A DNA stretch of 64,000 nt from Bacteroides rodentium JCM 16496 (GTDB lineage Bacteria > Bacteroidota > Bacteroidia > Bacteroidales > Bacteroidaceae): contig NZ_BAKJ01000014.1 in assembly GCF_000614125.1 (NCBI RefSeq), positions 30,109-94,108 of the forward strand, in the 5' to 3' direction. Positions 8,948 to 20,239 of this stretch are shown piece by piece. Below the pieces are notes generated by a model that worked only from the letters and a program-made list of their open reading frames with translations, made no database searches and had not been told where the DNA came from. Position numbers and translations under genes: made by a program. Position 1 is the first letter of the stretch, and each line of letters begins with the position of its first letter.

Positions 8948-9010
8948 GATTATTGGGGTTTATGGAATTCGGGCACAATATTCGTCATTTTTGAGGAGAT
9001 ACGCAAATGC

Positions 9011-9040
9011 TCTTCCCTATAAATTAAAAGCACCTCTACT
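9011..9040 (-). other. Possible 5' fragment of a cobalamin riboswitch
   Basis: On the minus strand, between rclA and the btuF remnant, the leader contains GAGGTGC, an A/T-rich spacer and TAGGGAAG. This spacing resembles the opening of cobalamin riboswitches (GGTGC ... AGGGAA). The usual following parts (GGTG/CCGG stem, CCCGC, the B12 box GCCACTG) are not found, so it would be a truncated element, possibly cut between two GGGAA copies. Weak evidence: short matches only. Confidence 0.3.
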
Positions 9041-9066
9041 TCAGCCCCCGTAAAGTTCTATACTAT

Positions 9067-9112
9067 TTTCGTGACATAGACCTTTAGCGGCGTAAAGGTC
9101 TATGTTACGAAA
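9067..9112. terminator. 46-nt near-perfect inverted repeat downstream of rclA
   Basis: Two 20-bp arms (9067-9086 and 9093-9112) are complementary apart from one G/T position that would still pair as G-U in RNA; the loop is GCGGCG. It begins 22 bp beyond the rclA stop on the minus strand. No T-run follows on that strand, so if it is a terminator it is atypical; a protein-binding palindrome is the alternative. Confidence 0.5.
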
Positions 9113-9134
9113 CAGATGTCCGAAGCTTCTTTTC

Positions 9135-10489
9135 TCAGAAATTCATCAGGTCATTCAGCGCTTCACTCATGCTGGGATGTGTAAAAACAAAATCACGGAG
9201 GAAGGTATATTCCTGCCCGGTCTTCATAGCCATTGCCACCAGGTTGATGACCTCACTCGATTCCGGCCCAAACAACGTGCAGCCCAAAATCTTGTCCGTA
9301 TCGGCATCCACCACCACCTTGAACAGTCCGTTCGTATCGCCCAAAGTCCTGGCACGCGGAATGGCGGCTACGGGCAACTTGTTGACCTTTATATTCAATC
9401 CCTTCTTGCGTGCTTCCGCTTCGCTCAGCCCGATACGTGAAAGCGGCGGATCGATGAATACCGAATAGCTCACCGGGTCACGGTCGGACACCTTGCGTTC
9501 TCCCGCCCCGAAAAGGTCTTCGCGCAGAATGCGGTAATCATCCAGAGAAATGTAGGTGAACTGCAAACCGCCCTTTACATCACCGATGGCATGTATCTTG
9601 GGTTGGTAGTCTGCAAATAGTCGTCTACCACAATGGCACCGCGCTCATTCACCTCTACACCTGCCGCCGCCAGATTCAAGCCAGCCGTATTCGGACGCCG
9701 ACCGGTAGCCAGCAGGATGGCATCTGCGTGTAACTGATGTTCCTCTCCCGTGACTGCATCCCGGTAAATGACGTCAGAGCCTTTCACGGACTGCACGCGT
9801 GCATTCAGCCTGAAAACGATTCCTTTCTGTTCCAATACCTCCCGGACACTGTCCGCAATATCCCGGTCCTCCCGGGATATCAGTTCGGAAGCGCCCTCGA
9901 GCACCGTGACTTGCGAACCGAATGAAGCATACATGGAAGCAAATTCCAGTCCGATGTATCCCCCGCCTACAATGACGAGCTGTACCGGCAGCTCAGTCAG
10001 TTCCATAATGGAGGTACTGGTATATACCCGTGGGTTACCTTGTATCCCCTCTATCGGTGGAATGACGGTTTCGGCACCCGTATTGATGAATATCCGGGAA
10101 GCTTGCAATTGTAATGTCCCTTCTGCCATCCCAACTTCCACCACATCCGGACCTGCAAAGGAGCCGATACCCGTATAGACCGTTATATGAGGATTGTCGG
10201 CCAGATTGTGATAATTCTTCTGACGAAGGAAAGAAACGACCTCTTCCTTCCTTGCAATGGACTGACGATAGTATGCCTTCTTGACCTCCCAAGAAGCGTC
10301 TTTATCCACCTGCTTTGCCGCATGCACCAATGTTTTTGTGGGGATGCAACCGATATTGATACATGTCCCTCCATACATCTTTTCCGAACGCTCCACTACG
10401 GCAACGTCCAGCTTCCGTTTTGCCAACTCGGCAGCCAGCGTCTTTCCGCCTTTGCCGAATCCGATGATAATGGCATCATACTGTTTCAG
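9135..10489 (-). CDS. rclA: RclA-like flavoprotein disulfide oxidoreductase (one frameshift)
   Basis: About 451 residues after repairing one base near 9600. FAD site AIIIGFGKGGKT, redox-active pair GGTCINIGCIPTK, NAD site VIVGGGYIGLEF, second FAD motif HAIGDVKGGLQFTY and dimer-interface FTHPSMSEALND. The sequence tracks E. coli RclA (hypochlorite-resistance, Cu(II)-reducing flavoenzyme) from the first residues on, and counting from CTG at 10489 places the cysteines at 43 and 48, as I recall for E. coli RclA. No ATG or GTG occurs at that point; CTG may be the start or an error for ATG, and the first TTG, at 10426, would remove the FAD loop. It lies 4 bp after the rclC-like gene. Confidence 0.85.
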
Positions 10490-10493
10490 ACTT

Positions 10494-11084
10494 CTATTTC
10501 TTTAATTGGTTCAATACTCTTTTTGCACTGTCAGACAGTACGACAAGGGCACCGGCAAGAATGGCCGTATCCTTGATGACCAAGCGCCCTGCCCCCGTCA
10601 GCAACGGAAAGCCGTGCTCCCCGCTTCCCAAGTCGGGCACCCACACTTCAGGGGTTGTCACCAAGAAAGAGAGGGTACCTATTGTCATGACAATGGCCAG
10701 TGCGGCTCCCGCCAGTCCGATTTTCGGAGAGAATATCCCCAGAAATGTCAGAATGCCGATGGTCATAATCAGAATGCCCAGACCGTGAGAGAAACCATAC
10801 GTATTGTTCTCCACGTGCCACTGATGTTTCACCTCATTGAACTCGCCCTCTTTCAGCTTATACTCCTTGTACTCCGGGGCACTCTTTGTATAAAAGAAGC
10901 TCATGAACGGGCTGTTCGCCACAAAAGGAACAATCCCTTCAGCCTCATAATTCCAGAATTTCAATCCGCCAATCCATACGAAAATAACCAGGATGGCTAC
11001 ACGAATCAAATTAACACCCAACTTTTGAGTGGAAGCGGCCAGCGTCAACGCAGCCATAAACAAGTTTTGCAATTTCGTTTTCAT
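10494..11084 (-). CDS. rclC: RclC/YkgB-like DUF417 inner-membrane protein
   Basis: 196 residues, close to the length of E. coli RclC. About four hydrophobic helices are visible: LIRVAILVIFVWIGGLKFW near the N-terminus, then the GLGILIMTIGILTFLGIF and GLAGAALAIVMTIGTLSFL pair, and a C-terminal DTAILAGALVVL. The FxWIGxLKFxxYExEGI and TPEVW segments are typical of DUF417. It sits between an AraC regulator and an RclA-like reductase on the same strand, the arrangement expected of a reactive-chlorine response operon; the third E. coli partner, the small RclB, is not seen. Role in oxidant defence is inferred from family and neighbours. Confidence 0.8.
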   Translation of the reverse strand: MKTKLQNLFMAALTLAASTQKLGVNLIRVAILVIFVWIGGLKFWNYEAEGIVPFVANSPFMSFFYTKSAPEYKEYKLKEGEFNEVKHQWHVENNTYGFSHGLGILIMTIGILTFLGIFSPKIGLAGAALAIVMTIGTLSFLVTTPEVWVPDLGSGEHGFPLLTGAGRLVIKDTAILAGALVVLSDSAKRVLNQLKK

Positions 11085-11174
11085 CTTTGTTCTACTTTTT
11101 AAATGATTTCAGTACTACGACTTGATTTTTGTCTTTGCAAAGTTCCCTGTTTTCCACCACATGCGAAATGGCAA

Positions 11175-12029
11175 TTATTCCGCAACAGTTGGCAATTCTT
11201 CCCGTTTCACCCTTTTCCGGTAGTCCGAGACACTCTCGCCGGTCATTTTCTTGAAAAAACGGCTGAATGCGGGCAAGTCTTCGAAGCCAGAATGGAGCTG
11301 ATTTCCTTAGCGCTTTTGCGGGTATACAGCAACAGCCTCATGGCTTCCGCCTCAAGGCGCTCATGAATCACCCGTAAAGGGGAAGGCAACCCGCAGGTCG
11401 AGAACAGATTGGAAAGTGTCTTGGGAGAACGGCAAAGAATATCGGCATAATCCTGCACCTGCTTCTTCTCCTTGAAATGCCGGTCCACTAATACGTAATA
11501 CTGCCGGATGATGTCAAACGTCTTTTCCTGCTCCTGCCCCACTCCGAAACGCTGGCGCGCAATGCGTGTGCAGGTAATGATGAAACGTTTCAAGACAATA
11601 CGCAGCATCTCCTCCTGCAGGTTGTCATGGATGACCGATTCCTGCCGGAAAATACGGACTATATCATGCAAGTTGGAAGACTGCCCGGCAGAAAGTGCCA
11701 GTTTCATCACCTTGGAAGAGCCATAAAAAAGGAATCCATTGCAAGAGACCTCGTTGTCATGTCCATAGATGCAATAAAAATTGCTGTTGAATACAAACGT
11801 CAGGTATTCTCCGTCCACCTCCTTCACCTCCAAGTGATGTAACGGGGTCAAGGTCACGATTTCGTCCTTTTCCAAGCGCATGGGATATGTCTATTTCCAG
11901 AGTCAGCGTACCGCTCTGTACCCAAATGAATTTGTACAGAGTCTTGTCACGTTGCAGCGACGCACGCTCATGGTAGCTGGTAGTCATGGCTATATTGCCA
12001 TTTAAGCGGGTATTCAGTTGGTAATCCAT
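11175..12029 (-). CDS. AraC-family regulator upstream of rclC-rclA (two frameshifts)
   Basis: Restored length 284 residues. The N-terminal cupin-like sensing domain (MDYQLNTRLNGNIAMTTSYH through SLQRDKTLYKFIWVQSGTLT) is interrupted near 11883, where one extra C shifts the frame; removing it gives LEIDISMRLEKDEI. Near 11288 one G is missing; adding it turns a premature stop into SILGFEDLPAFSRFFKKMTG, a standard AraC second helix-turn-helix, and moves the end to 11175 (ELPTVAE). As read, the pieces end at 11757 and 11243. It precedes the rcl-like genes on the same strand by ~90 bp and is likely their activator, comparable in position to RclR, though close RclR homology is not established. Confidence 0.75.
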
Positions 12030-12148
12030 AAAGACAGACTGTTTTTAGTAAGAATAACAAAGATAAGCAATATCTTGTTTGCTACTGATTATTTCCCCAC
12101 TTTTGTAGCCGTTTTGCTGTTCTTTAATTTTTAACCTTTAATGTCTTC

Positions 12149-12586
12149 ATGCAAATGTTCCCCGTCATATTTATATCTCTCGGTCCCGGCGAACCGGAAC
12201 TGATTACCGTAAAAGGCTTGAAAGCCCTACAGGCAGACGGCATCCCCGTGAAGCACATCCCCGGTATCCCCGCCTTCATTGCCGCCGGCGCACTGGGCGG
12301 GCTCCATGTGGCCAGCCAGGAAGAGCGGCTAACGGTGATACCCGGTATCGTCACCACAGAAGAGATAGAAAGACTGACAAGCAAAAACAGTGCGGTTGTC
12401 ATCATGAAGCTGTCCAGATGCACCGATGAGATTCACCGCTGCATCCGCCTGCATCCCGAGTACCGGTATCACTATTTTGAGAATGTAGGCACTCCGGAAG
12501 AGAAGTATATCAATGACAGCAAGCGGATAGCGGCCATCCGTTTCCCTTATTTTTCCCTGCTTATCATTCGCCCAGAGGCCTTTTGA
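12149..12586 (+). pseudogene. cobI: Precorrin-2 C20-methyltransferase with in-frame internal deletion
   Basis: The frame is open for 145 codons but too short for CobI/CbiL (~230 residues). The N-terminus VIFISLGPGEPELITVKGLK is followed directly by GIPVKHIPGIPAFIAAGALG and the C-terminal IASQEERLTVIPG-type segment. About 90 residues are absent, including the second SAM-site loop (a GDAGFYS-type motif). The join lies at ~12229-12239 in CAGGCAGAC, which could be one copy of a short direct repeat. CobI methylates C20 of precorrin-2; without the central part it should be inactive. It stands apart from the main cob cluster, divergent from the AraC gene. Confidence 0.7.
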
Positions 12587-12640
12587 GCCCGATTTAATAC
12601 AATTTCGCACGCCATAGGCATTATTTTAATGAAAATGGGT

Positions 12641-12648
12641 TACCTTTG
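12641..12648 (+). promoter_or_regulatory. Bacteroides -7 box (TACCTTTG)
   Basis: Exact TAnnTTTG match, 30 bp before the ATG of the DUF1573 gene at 12678. No good TTTG -33 box is seen at the expected spacing. Confidence 0.55.
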
Positions 12649-12677
12649 CGCCGTTGAAATATAAAAAAGATAAGAAC

Positions 12678-13073
12678 ATGAAGAAAGTCGCTTTTTATAT
12701 GATGATGCTGGTTATGAGCATCGGTTATGCCTATGCACAAGGAAAGGCAGACATCAAATTCGAACAGACCACCCACAACTTCGGCACATTCTCCGAAAAC
12801 AGTCCGGTGGTCAGCTACACCTTTAAGTTCACGAACGTAGGCGATGCTCCGCTTGTCATCCATCAGGCTGTAGCTTCCTGCGGATGTACCGTTCCCGAAT
12901 ATTCACAAGAACCGATAGCACCGGGAAAGACAGGAACAGTGAAAGTAACCTATAATGGAACCGGAAGATACCCCGGACACTTCAAGAAATCCATTACCCT
13001 GCGCACCAATGCCAAAACGGAAATAATGCGATTGTTTATCGAAGGGGACATGACCGCTAAAGATGCCAAATAA
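12678..13073 (+). CDS. Secreted DUF1573 family protein
   Basis: 131 residues from the ATG at 12678 (MKKVAFYMMMLVMSIGYAYAQ, a signal peptide); a TTG at 12654 is in frame but would precede the signal peptide and lies too close to the promoter. The mature part is one DUF1573 domain, an Ig-like fold: FEQTTHNFGTFSENSPVVSYTFKFTN, the GDAPLVI strand, the SCGCTVP turn and the APGKTGTVKVTYN segment. Such domains are abundant in Bacteroidetes envelopes; function is not known. It is monocistronic, with its own promoter and a strong terminator. Confidence 0.9.
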   Translation: MKKVAFYMMMLVMSIGYAYAQGKADIKFEQTTHNFGTFSENSPVVSYTFKFTNVGDAPLVIHQAVASCGCTVPEYSQEPIAPGKTGTVKVTYNGTGRYPGHFKKSITLRTNAKTEIMRLFIEGDMTAKDAK

Positions 13074-13095
13074 GCATTTTACCATACAGAATTAA

Positions 13096-13123
13096 GGAGA
13101 TTTTTTTAAATCTCCTTTTTTTT
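13096..13123 (+). terminator. Rho-independent terminator after the DUF1573 gene
   Basis: GGAGATTT (13096-13103), loop TTTT, AAATCTCC (13108-13115), followed by eight T. It separates the DUF1573 gene from the OPT transporter. Confidence 0.85.
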
Positions 13124-13168
13124 GCTTTCTTTGAAGTCCATAAAGAAAAACATAAAACTACAAAACCT

Positions 13169-15160
13169 ATGAAACAAGAAGAAGAACCAATCACCGGCTT
13201 GCCGGAAAATGCGTTCCGTGAACTGAAACCGGGAGAAGTGTACAACCCTCTGATGAGCCCGGACAAGAAGTATTCAGAAGTAAATGCCTGGTCGGTGACA
13301 TGGGGTATTCTAATGGCCATTCTCTTTTCGGCCGCAGCCGCCTATCTGGGGCTGAAGGTGGGGCAAGTATTCGAAGCCGCCATCCCCATCGCCATCATTG
13401 CCGTCGGCGTATCGGGTGCCGCCAAACGCAAGAACGCATTGGGCGAAAACGTCATTATCCAGTCTATCGGTGCCAGCTCGGGCGTCATCGTGGCAGGTGC
13501 CATCTTCACCCTTCCGGCACTCTATATTCTCCAAGAGACCTACCCGGAGGAAATCACCGTCACCTTTGCACAAGTCTTTATCAGTTCCCTGCTGGGAGGT
13601 GTGCTGGGTATTCTCTTCCTTATCCCCTTCCGCAAATATTTCGTGAGCGACATGCACGGCAAGTATCCCTTTCCCGAGGCAACAGCCACCACACAAGTGC
13701 TCGTCTCCGGTGAAAAGGGCGGCAGCCAGGCAAAACCGTTACTCATGGCAGGTATCATCGGAGGTCTATACGACTTCATCGTGGCAACCTTCGGCTGGTG
13801 GAACGAGAATTTCACTACCCGCGTATGCGGCTTTGGCGAAATGCTGGCCGAGAAAGCCAAGCTGGTATTCAAGGTTAATACGGGTGCTGCCGTGCTCGGT
13901 CTGGGTTATATTGTGGGACTGAAATACGCGTCCATCATCTGTGCCGGCTCACTGGCCGTATGGTGGATTATCATCCCCGGTATGTCCATGATTTGGGGAG
14001 ATTCCGTACTGAACCAATGGAACCCCGAAATCACGGCAACCGTAGGCGCTATGGCTCCGGAAGAAATCTTCAAATACTATGCCAAGAGCATCGGTATCGG
14101 TGGCATTGCCATGGCAGGCATCATCGGCATTATCAAGTCCTGGGGCATCATCAAGAGCGCCGTAGGACTGGCTGCCAAGGAAATGGGAGGTAAGTCCAAT
14201 GTGGAAGCCAGTGTGAAGCGCACGCAGCGGGACATCTCCATGAAGATTATCGCCATCGGTTCCATCATCACGCTGCTGCTGGTTGTTCTCTTCTTCTACT
14301 TCGATGTGATGCAGGGCAACTTGACACATACCATTGTAGCCATCCTGCTTGTTGCAGGTATCGCTTTCCTGTTCACCACCGTGGCAGCCAATGCCATTGC
14401 GATTGTGGGCACAAACCCCGTATCCGGAATGACGCTGATGACATTAATCCTGGCATCCGTAGTCATGGTAGCCGTAGGGCTGAAAGGTCCCGAAGGAATG
14501 GTTGCGGCACTGGTGATGGGCGGTGTCGTATGTACGGCACTGTCCATGGCGGGAGGCTTCATCACTGACTTGAAAATCGGTTACTGGCTGGGTAGCACGC
14601 CTGCCAAGCAGGAGACCTGGAAGTTCCTCGGAACCATCGTTTCCGCCGCTACCGTAGGTGGTGTAATGATTATCCTGAACAAGACATACGGTTTCACCAG
14701 CGGACAGCTGGCCGCTCCGCAGGCCAATGCCATGGCAGCCGTTATCGAACCTCTGATGAACGGTGTGGGGGCGCCCTGGCTGCTCTACAGTATCGGTGCA
14801 GTGCTGGCCGTCATCCTCAACTTCTGCAAGATTCCCGCACTGGCATTTGCATTGGGCATGTTCATCCCGTTGGAACTGAATGTTCCGTTGGTAGTGGGCG
14901 GTGCCATCAACTGGTACGTGACCAGCCGCAGCAAGGATGCCGCTCTCAATGCCGAACGCGGGGAGAAAGGTACACTGCTGGCCTCCGGTTTCATTGCCGG
15001 CGGTGCATTGATGGGCGTGGCAAGTGCCGCCATGCGTTTCGGAGGAATCAACCTCGTAAACGATGCATGGTTGCAGAACACCTGGTCCGAAGTGCTGGCA
15101 CTGGGTGCTTATGCCATTCTGATATTCTACCTCATCAAAGCTTCCATGAAAACCAAATAA
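13169..15160 (+). CDS. OPT family oligopeptide transporter
   Basis: 663 residues with about 14-16 hydrophobic segments. Characteristic parts are the N-terminal SVTWGILMAILFSAAAAYLG, the GASSGVIVAGAIFTLPALYI segment, the KYPFPEATATTQVL motif shared by prokaryotic OPT proteins, and repeated glycine-rich helices. The family imports oligopeptides (or metal-chelate peptides in some relatives) using the proton gradient in the inner membrane. Intact, no frame problem. It begins 46 bp after a terminator and ends 18 bp before an esterase gene that may be cotranscribed. Specificity is not readable. Confidence 0.92.
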   Translation: MKQEEEPITGLPENAFRELKPGEVYNPLMSPDKKYSEVNAWSVTWGILMAILFSAAAAYLGLKVGQVFEAAIPIAIIAVGVSGAAKRKNALGENVIIQSIGASSGVIVAGAIFTLPALYILQETYPEEITVTFAQVFISSLLGGVLGILFLIPFRKYFVSDMHGKYPFPEATATTQVLVSGEKGGSQAKPLLMAGIIGGLYDFIVATFGWWNENFTTRVCGFGEMLAEKAKLVFKVNTGAAVLGLGYIVGLKYASIICAGSLAVWWIIIPGMSMIWGDSVLNQWNPEITATVGAMAPEEIFKYYAKSIGIGGIAMAGIIGIIKSWGIIKSAVGLAAKEMGGKSNVEASVKRTQRDISMKIIAIGSIITLLLVVLFFYFDVMQGNLTHTIVAILLVAGIAFLFTTVAANAIAIVGTNPVSGMTLMTLILASVVMVAVGLKGPEGMVAALVMGGVVCTALSMAGGFITDLKIGYWLGSTPAKQETWKFLGTIVSAATVGGVMIILNKTYGFTSGQLAAPQANAMAAVIEPLMNGVGAPWLLYSIGAVLAVILNFCKIPALAFALGMFIPLELNVPLVVGGAINWYVTSRSKDAALNAERGEKGTLLASGFIAGGALMGVASAAMRFGGINLVNDAWLQNTWSEVLALGAYAILIFYLIKASMKTK

Positions 15161-15178
15161 CTTTTAAATACTTAGACC

Positions 15179-16050
15179 ATGAAGAAGATTCTGCTTTTAT
15201 CTTTTCTATTTGCAACGACCATGTTATCTGCACAAAAGCCCGTTGAGCTGCCTTTGTGGCCCAACGGTGTCCCCAACAACAACGAACTGACCAATTCCGA
15301 ACAGAACCATAACAACGAATGGGTATCCGATGTCACCATCCCTACCCTTACAGTGTATCCTGCCCCCACCCCAACGGCATGGCCATCATCATGTGCCCGG
15401 GAGGCGGATACAGCGGTCTGGCCATGAACCACGAGGGACACGACATGGCTTCCTGGTTCAACACACAAGGCATCACCTATGCAGTGCTGAAATACCGCAT
15501 GCCCAACGGACACAATGAAGTGCCCCTTTCCGATGCCGAGCAAGCCATCCGAATGGTACGTGAACACGCTGCCGAATGGGGTGTCAATCCTCAGCGTGTA
15601 GGCGTCATGGGCGCTTCTGCCGGCGGACACTTGGCAGCTTCACTCGCCACACTATACAGCAGTGACAATACCCGTCCCGATTTCCAGATTCTGTTCTACC
15701 CCGTAATTTCCATGCAGAAGGGAGTTACCCACGGAGGTTCCCGCAAGAACCTGCTCGGAGAAAATCCTTCCCAGGAATTAGAACAGAAATACTCCCTCGA
15801 AAGACAAGTATCCCCGCGCACTCCGCAAGCTTTCATCATGCTTTCTTCGGACGATGACGCAGTGCCGCCCATCAACGGCATCGGTTACTTCCTTGCCCTG
15901 CGCGACCACAAAGTACCTGCCAGCCTGCATGCCTACCCCATCGGTGGACACGGCTGGGGATTCCGGGACAACTTCACCTACAAACGCCAATGGACGGAAG
16001 AATTGGAGAAGTGGCTACGCGACGGACTTGTTTTTGAAAACAATAAATAA
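15179..16050 (+). CDS. Secreted alpha/beta hydrolase, acetyl-xylan-esterase-like (one frameshift)
   Basis: About 290 residues after adding one C in the C-run at ~15365, which converts a stop-bound reading into YPAPHPNGMAIIMCPGGGYS. Signal peptide MKKILLLSFLFATTMLSAQ. The oxyanion loop CPGGGYSGLAMNHEG, the nucleophile elbow GASAGGH (Ser), a likely acid Asp in SSDDDAVPP and the C-terminal GGHGWG His form the catalytic set of the BD-FAE/CE10-like esterases. It likely removes acyl groups from polysaccharide or oligosaccharide in the periplasm. It sits 7 bp before the GH2 gene and probably works with it on glycan breakdown. Confidence 0.85.
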
Positions 16051-16057
16051 TAATTCT

Positions 16058-19274
<3,217 letters not shown>

Positions 19275-19302
19275 ATTTAATCCCTCCGGATTAAGCTTTT
19301 AT

Positions 19303-19336
19303 AAAAAGGATGTAGTAAATTTGCTGCATCCTTTTT
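19303..19336 (+). terminator. Rho-independent terminator after the beta-galactosidase
   Basis: AAAAAGGATGTAG pairs with CTGCATCCTTTTT (one G-U pair) around an 8-nt loop; the 3' arm ends in a T-run. Confidence 0.75.
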
Positions 19337-19371
19337 ACGTTTAAGAACAATAATAATCAAAAGAGAGAAAA

Positions 19372-20160
19372 ATGAAAACAATGACTAAATTTATGTTCAG
19401 CGCCCTCTGTGCCGCAGCTATGGTAACTTCTGTTTCTGCCCAAGGAGGAAAAGATATGTTGAGCAATGGAATAAAGTATCTGGATGTGCCATACGTAGCC
19501 CATACGCTGGAGGCAGACGGTCCCGAGGAACTCGTCATCAACTGCGATGAGGTAGACTGCACTACGCTGGTGGAATATGTACTGGCAGAGACGCTTACCC
19601 CCAAACTGGTGGACGGGGACATCTCGGAGACCGCTTTCGCCGATAACCTGCAAAAAATCCGTTATCGTGACGGTAAAATCAACGGGTACACTTCACGCCT
19701 GCACTATATTGCCGACTGGATAAACAATGGTGTACGCAACGATTTCCTTCTTGACGTAACGGGTGCCATGAGTCCCGACACCGAAAAGCTGTCCATCTCC
19801 TACATGTCTTCCCATCCCCAGCAGTACAAGCAGCTGGCCAATTCGCCGGAGAACGTAGCCCAAATGAAGAAGATTGAACAATCCTTGTCCGGCAAGGAAG
19901 TTCACTATCTTCCAAAAACCAAGCTTCCCGCCGAAGGTCTCCCGTGGATTAAGGACGGCGACATCATAGCCATCACCACCAATACTCCGGGATTGGACGT
20001 AGCCCACCTGGGAATCGCTTTCCATGCGGACGGCAAGTTGCTGCTGCTGCACGCTTCTTCTACAGACAAGATAGTAGTTGTCTCCAAAGTTCCCTTGTCC
20101 CAGATGTTGAAAGACAACAATAAGTGGACGGGAATACGGGTATTGAGAATGAAGAAATAG
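19372..20160 (+). CDS. DUF1460 N-acetylmuramoyl-L-alanine amidase-like protein
   Basis: 262 residues with a signal peptide ending SVSAQ. The likely catalytic Cys is in NCDEVDCTTLVEYVL, the hallmark of the NlpC/P60-like DUF1460 family; the His is probably in DVAHLGIAFH. The family contains periplasmic peptidoglycan amidases of Bacteroides. It would cleave between N-acetylmuramic acid and L-Ala in muropeptides, for recycling or wall turnover. The gene is isolated by a terminator on each side; no operon partner is seen. Confidence 0.88.
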   Translation: MKTMTKFMFSALCAAAMVTSVSAQGGKDMLSNGIKYLDVPYVAHTLEADGPEELVINCDEVDCTTLVEYVLAETLTPKLVDGDISETAFADNLQKIRYRDGKINGYTSRLHYIADWINNGVRNDFLLDVTGAMSPDTEKLSISYMSSHPQQYKQLANSPENVAQMKKIEQSLSGKEVHYLPKTKLPAEGLPWIKDGDIIAITTNTPGLDVAHLGIAFHADGKLLLLHASSTDKIVVVSKVPLSQMLKDNNKWTGIRVLRMKK

Positions 20161-20179
20161 GGAAAAACAAGATAAGGAA

Positions 20180-20216
20180 TAAAAGGGGATGTGCCTGCAC
20201 GACACATCCCCTTTTA
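20180..20216. terminator. Bidirectional terminator between convergent DUF1460 and pspC genes
   Basis: Perfect 14-bp stem (TAAAAGGGGATGTG with CACATCCCCTTTTA) around a 9-nt loop, with T-runs on both exits, between converging genes. Confidence 0.9.
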
Positions 20217-20239
20217 TTTTGCCCAACCGAACTCTACTT

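Noticed and set aside
12654..12677. TTG start for the DUF1573 gene
   Set aside because: It would add eight polar residues in front of a complete signal peptide and lies only 6 bp from the -7 box.
15854..16057. N-terminal extension of the beta-galactosidase upstream of 16058
   Set aside because: The frame is open there but overlaps the esterase end out of frame and lacks conserved sequence; the ATG at 16058 is followed by a proper signal peptide.
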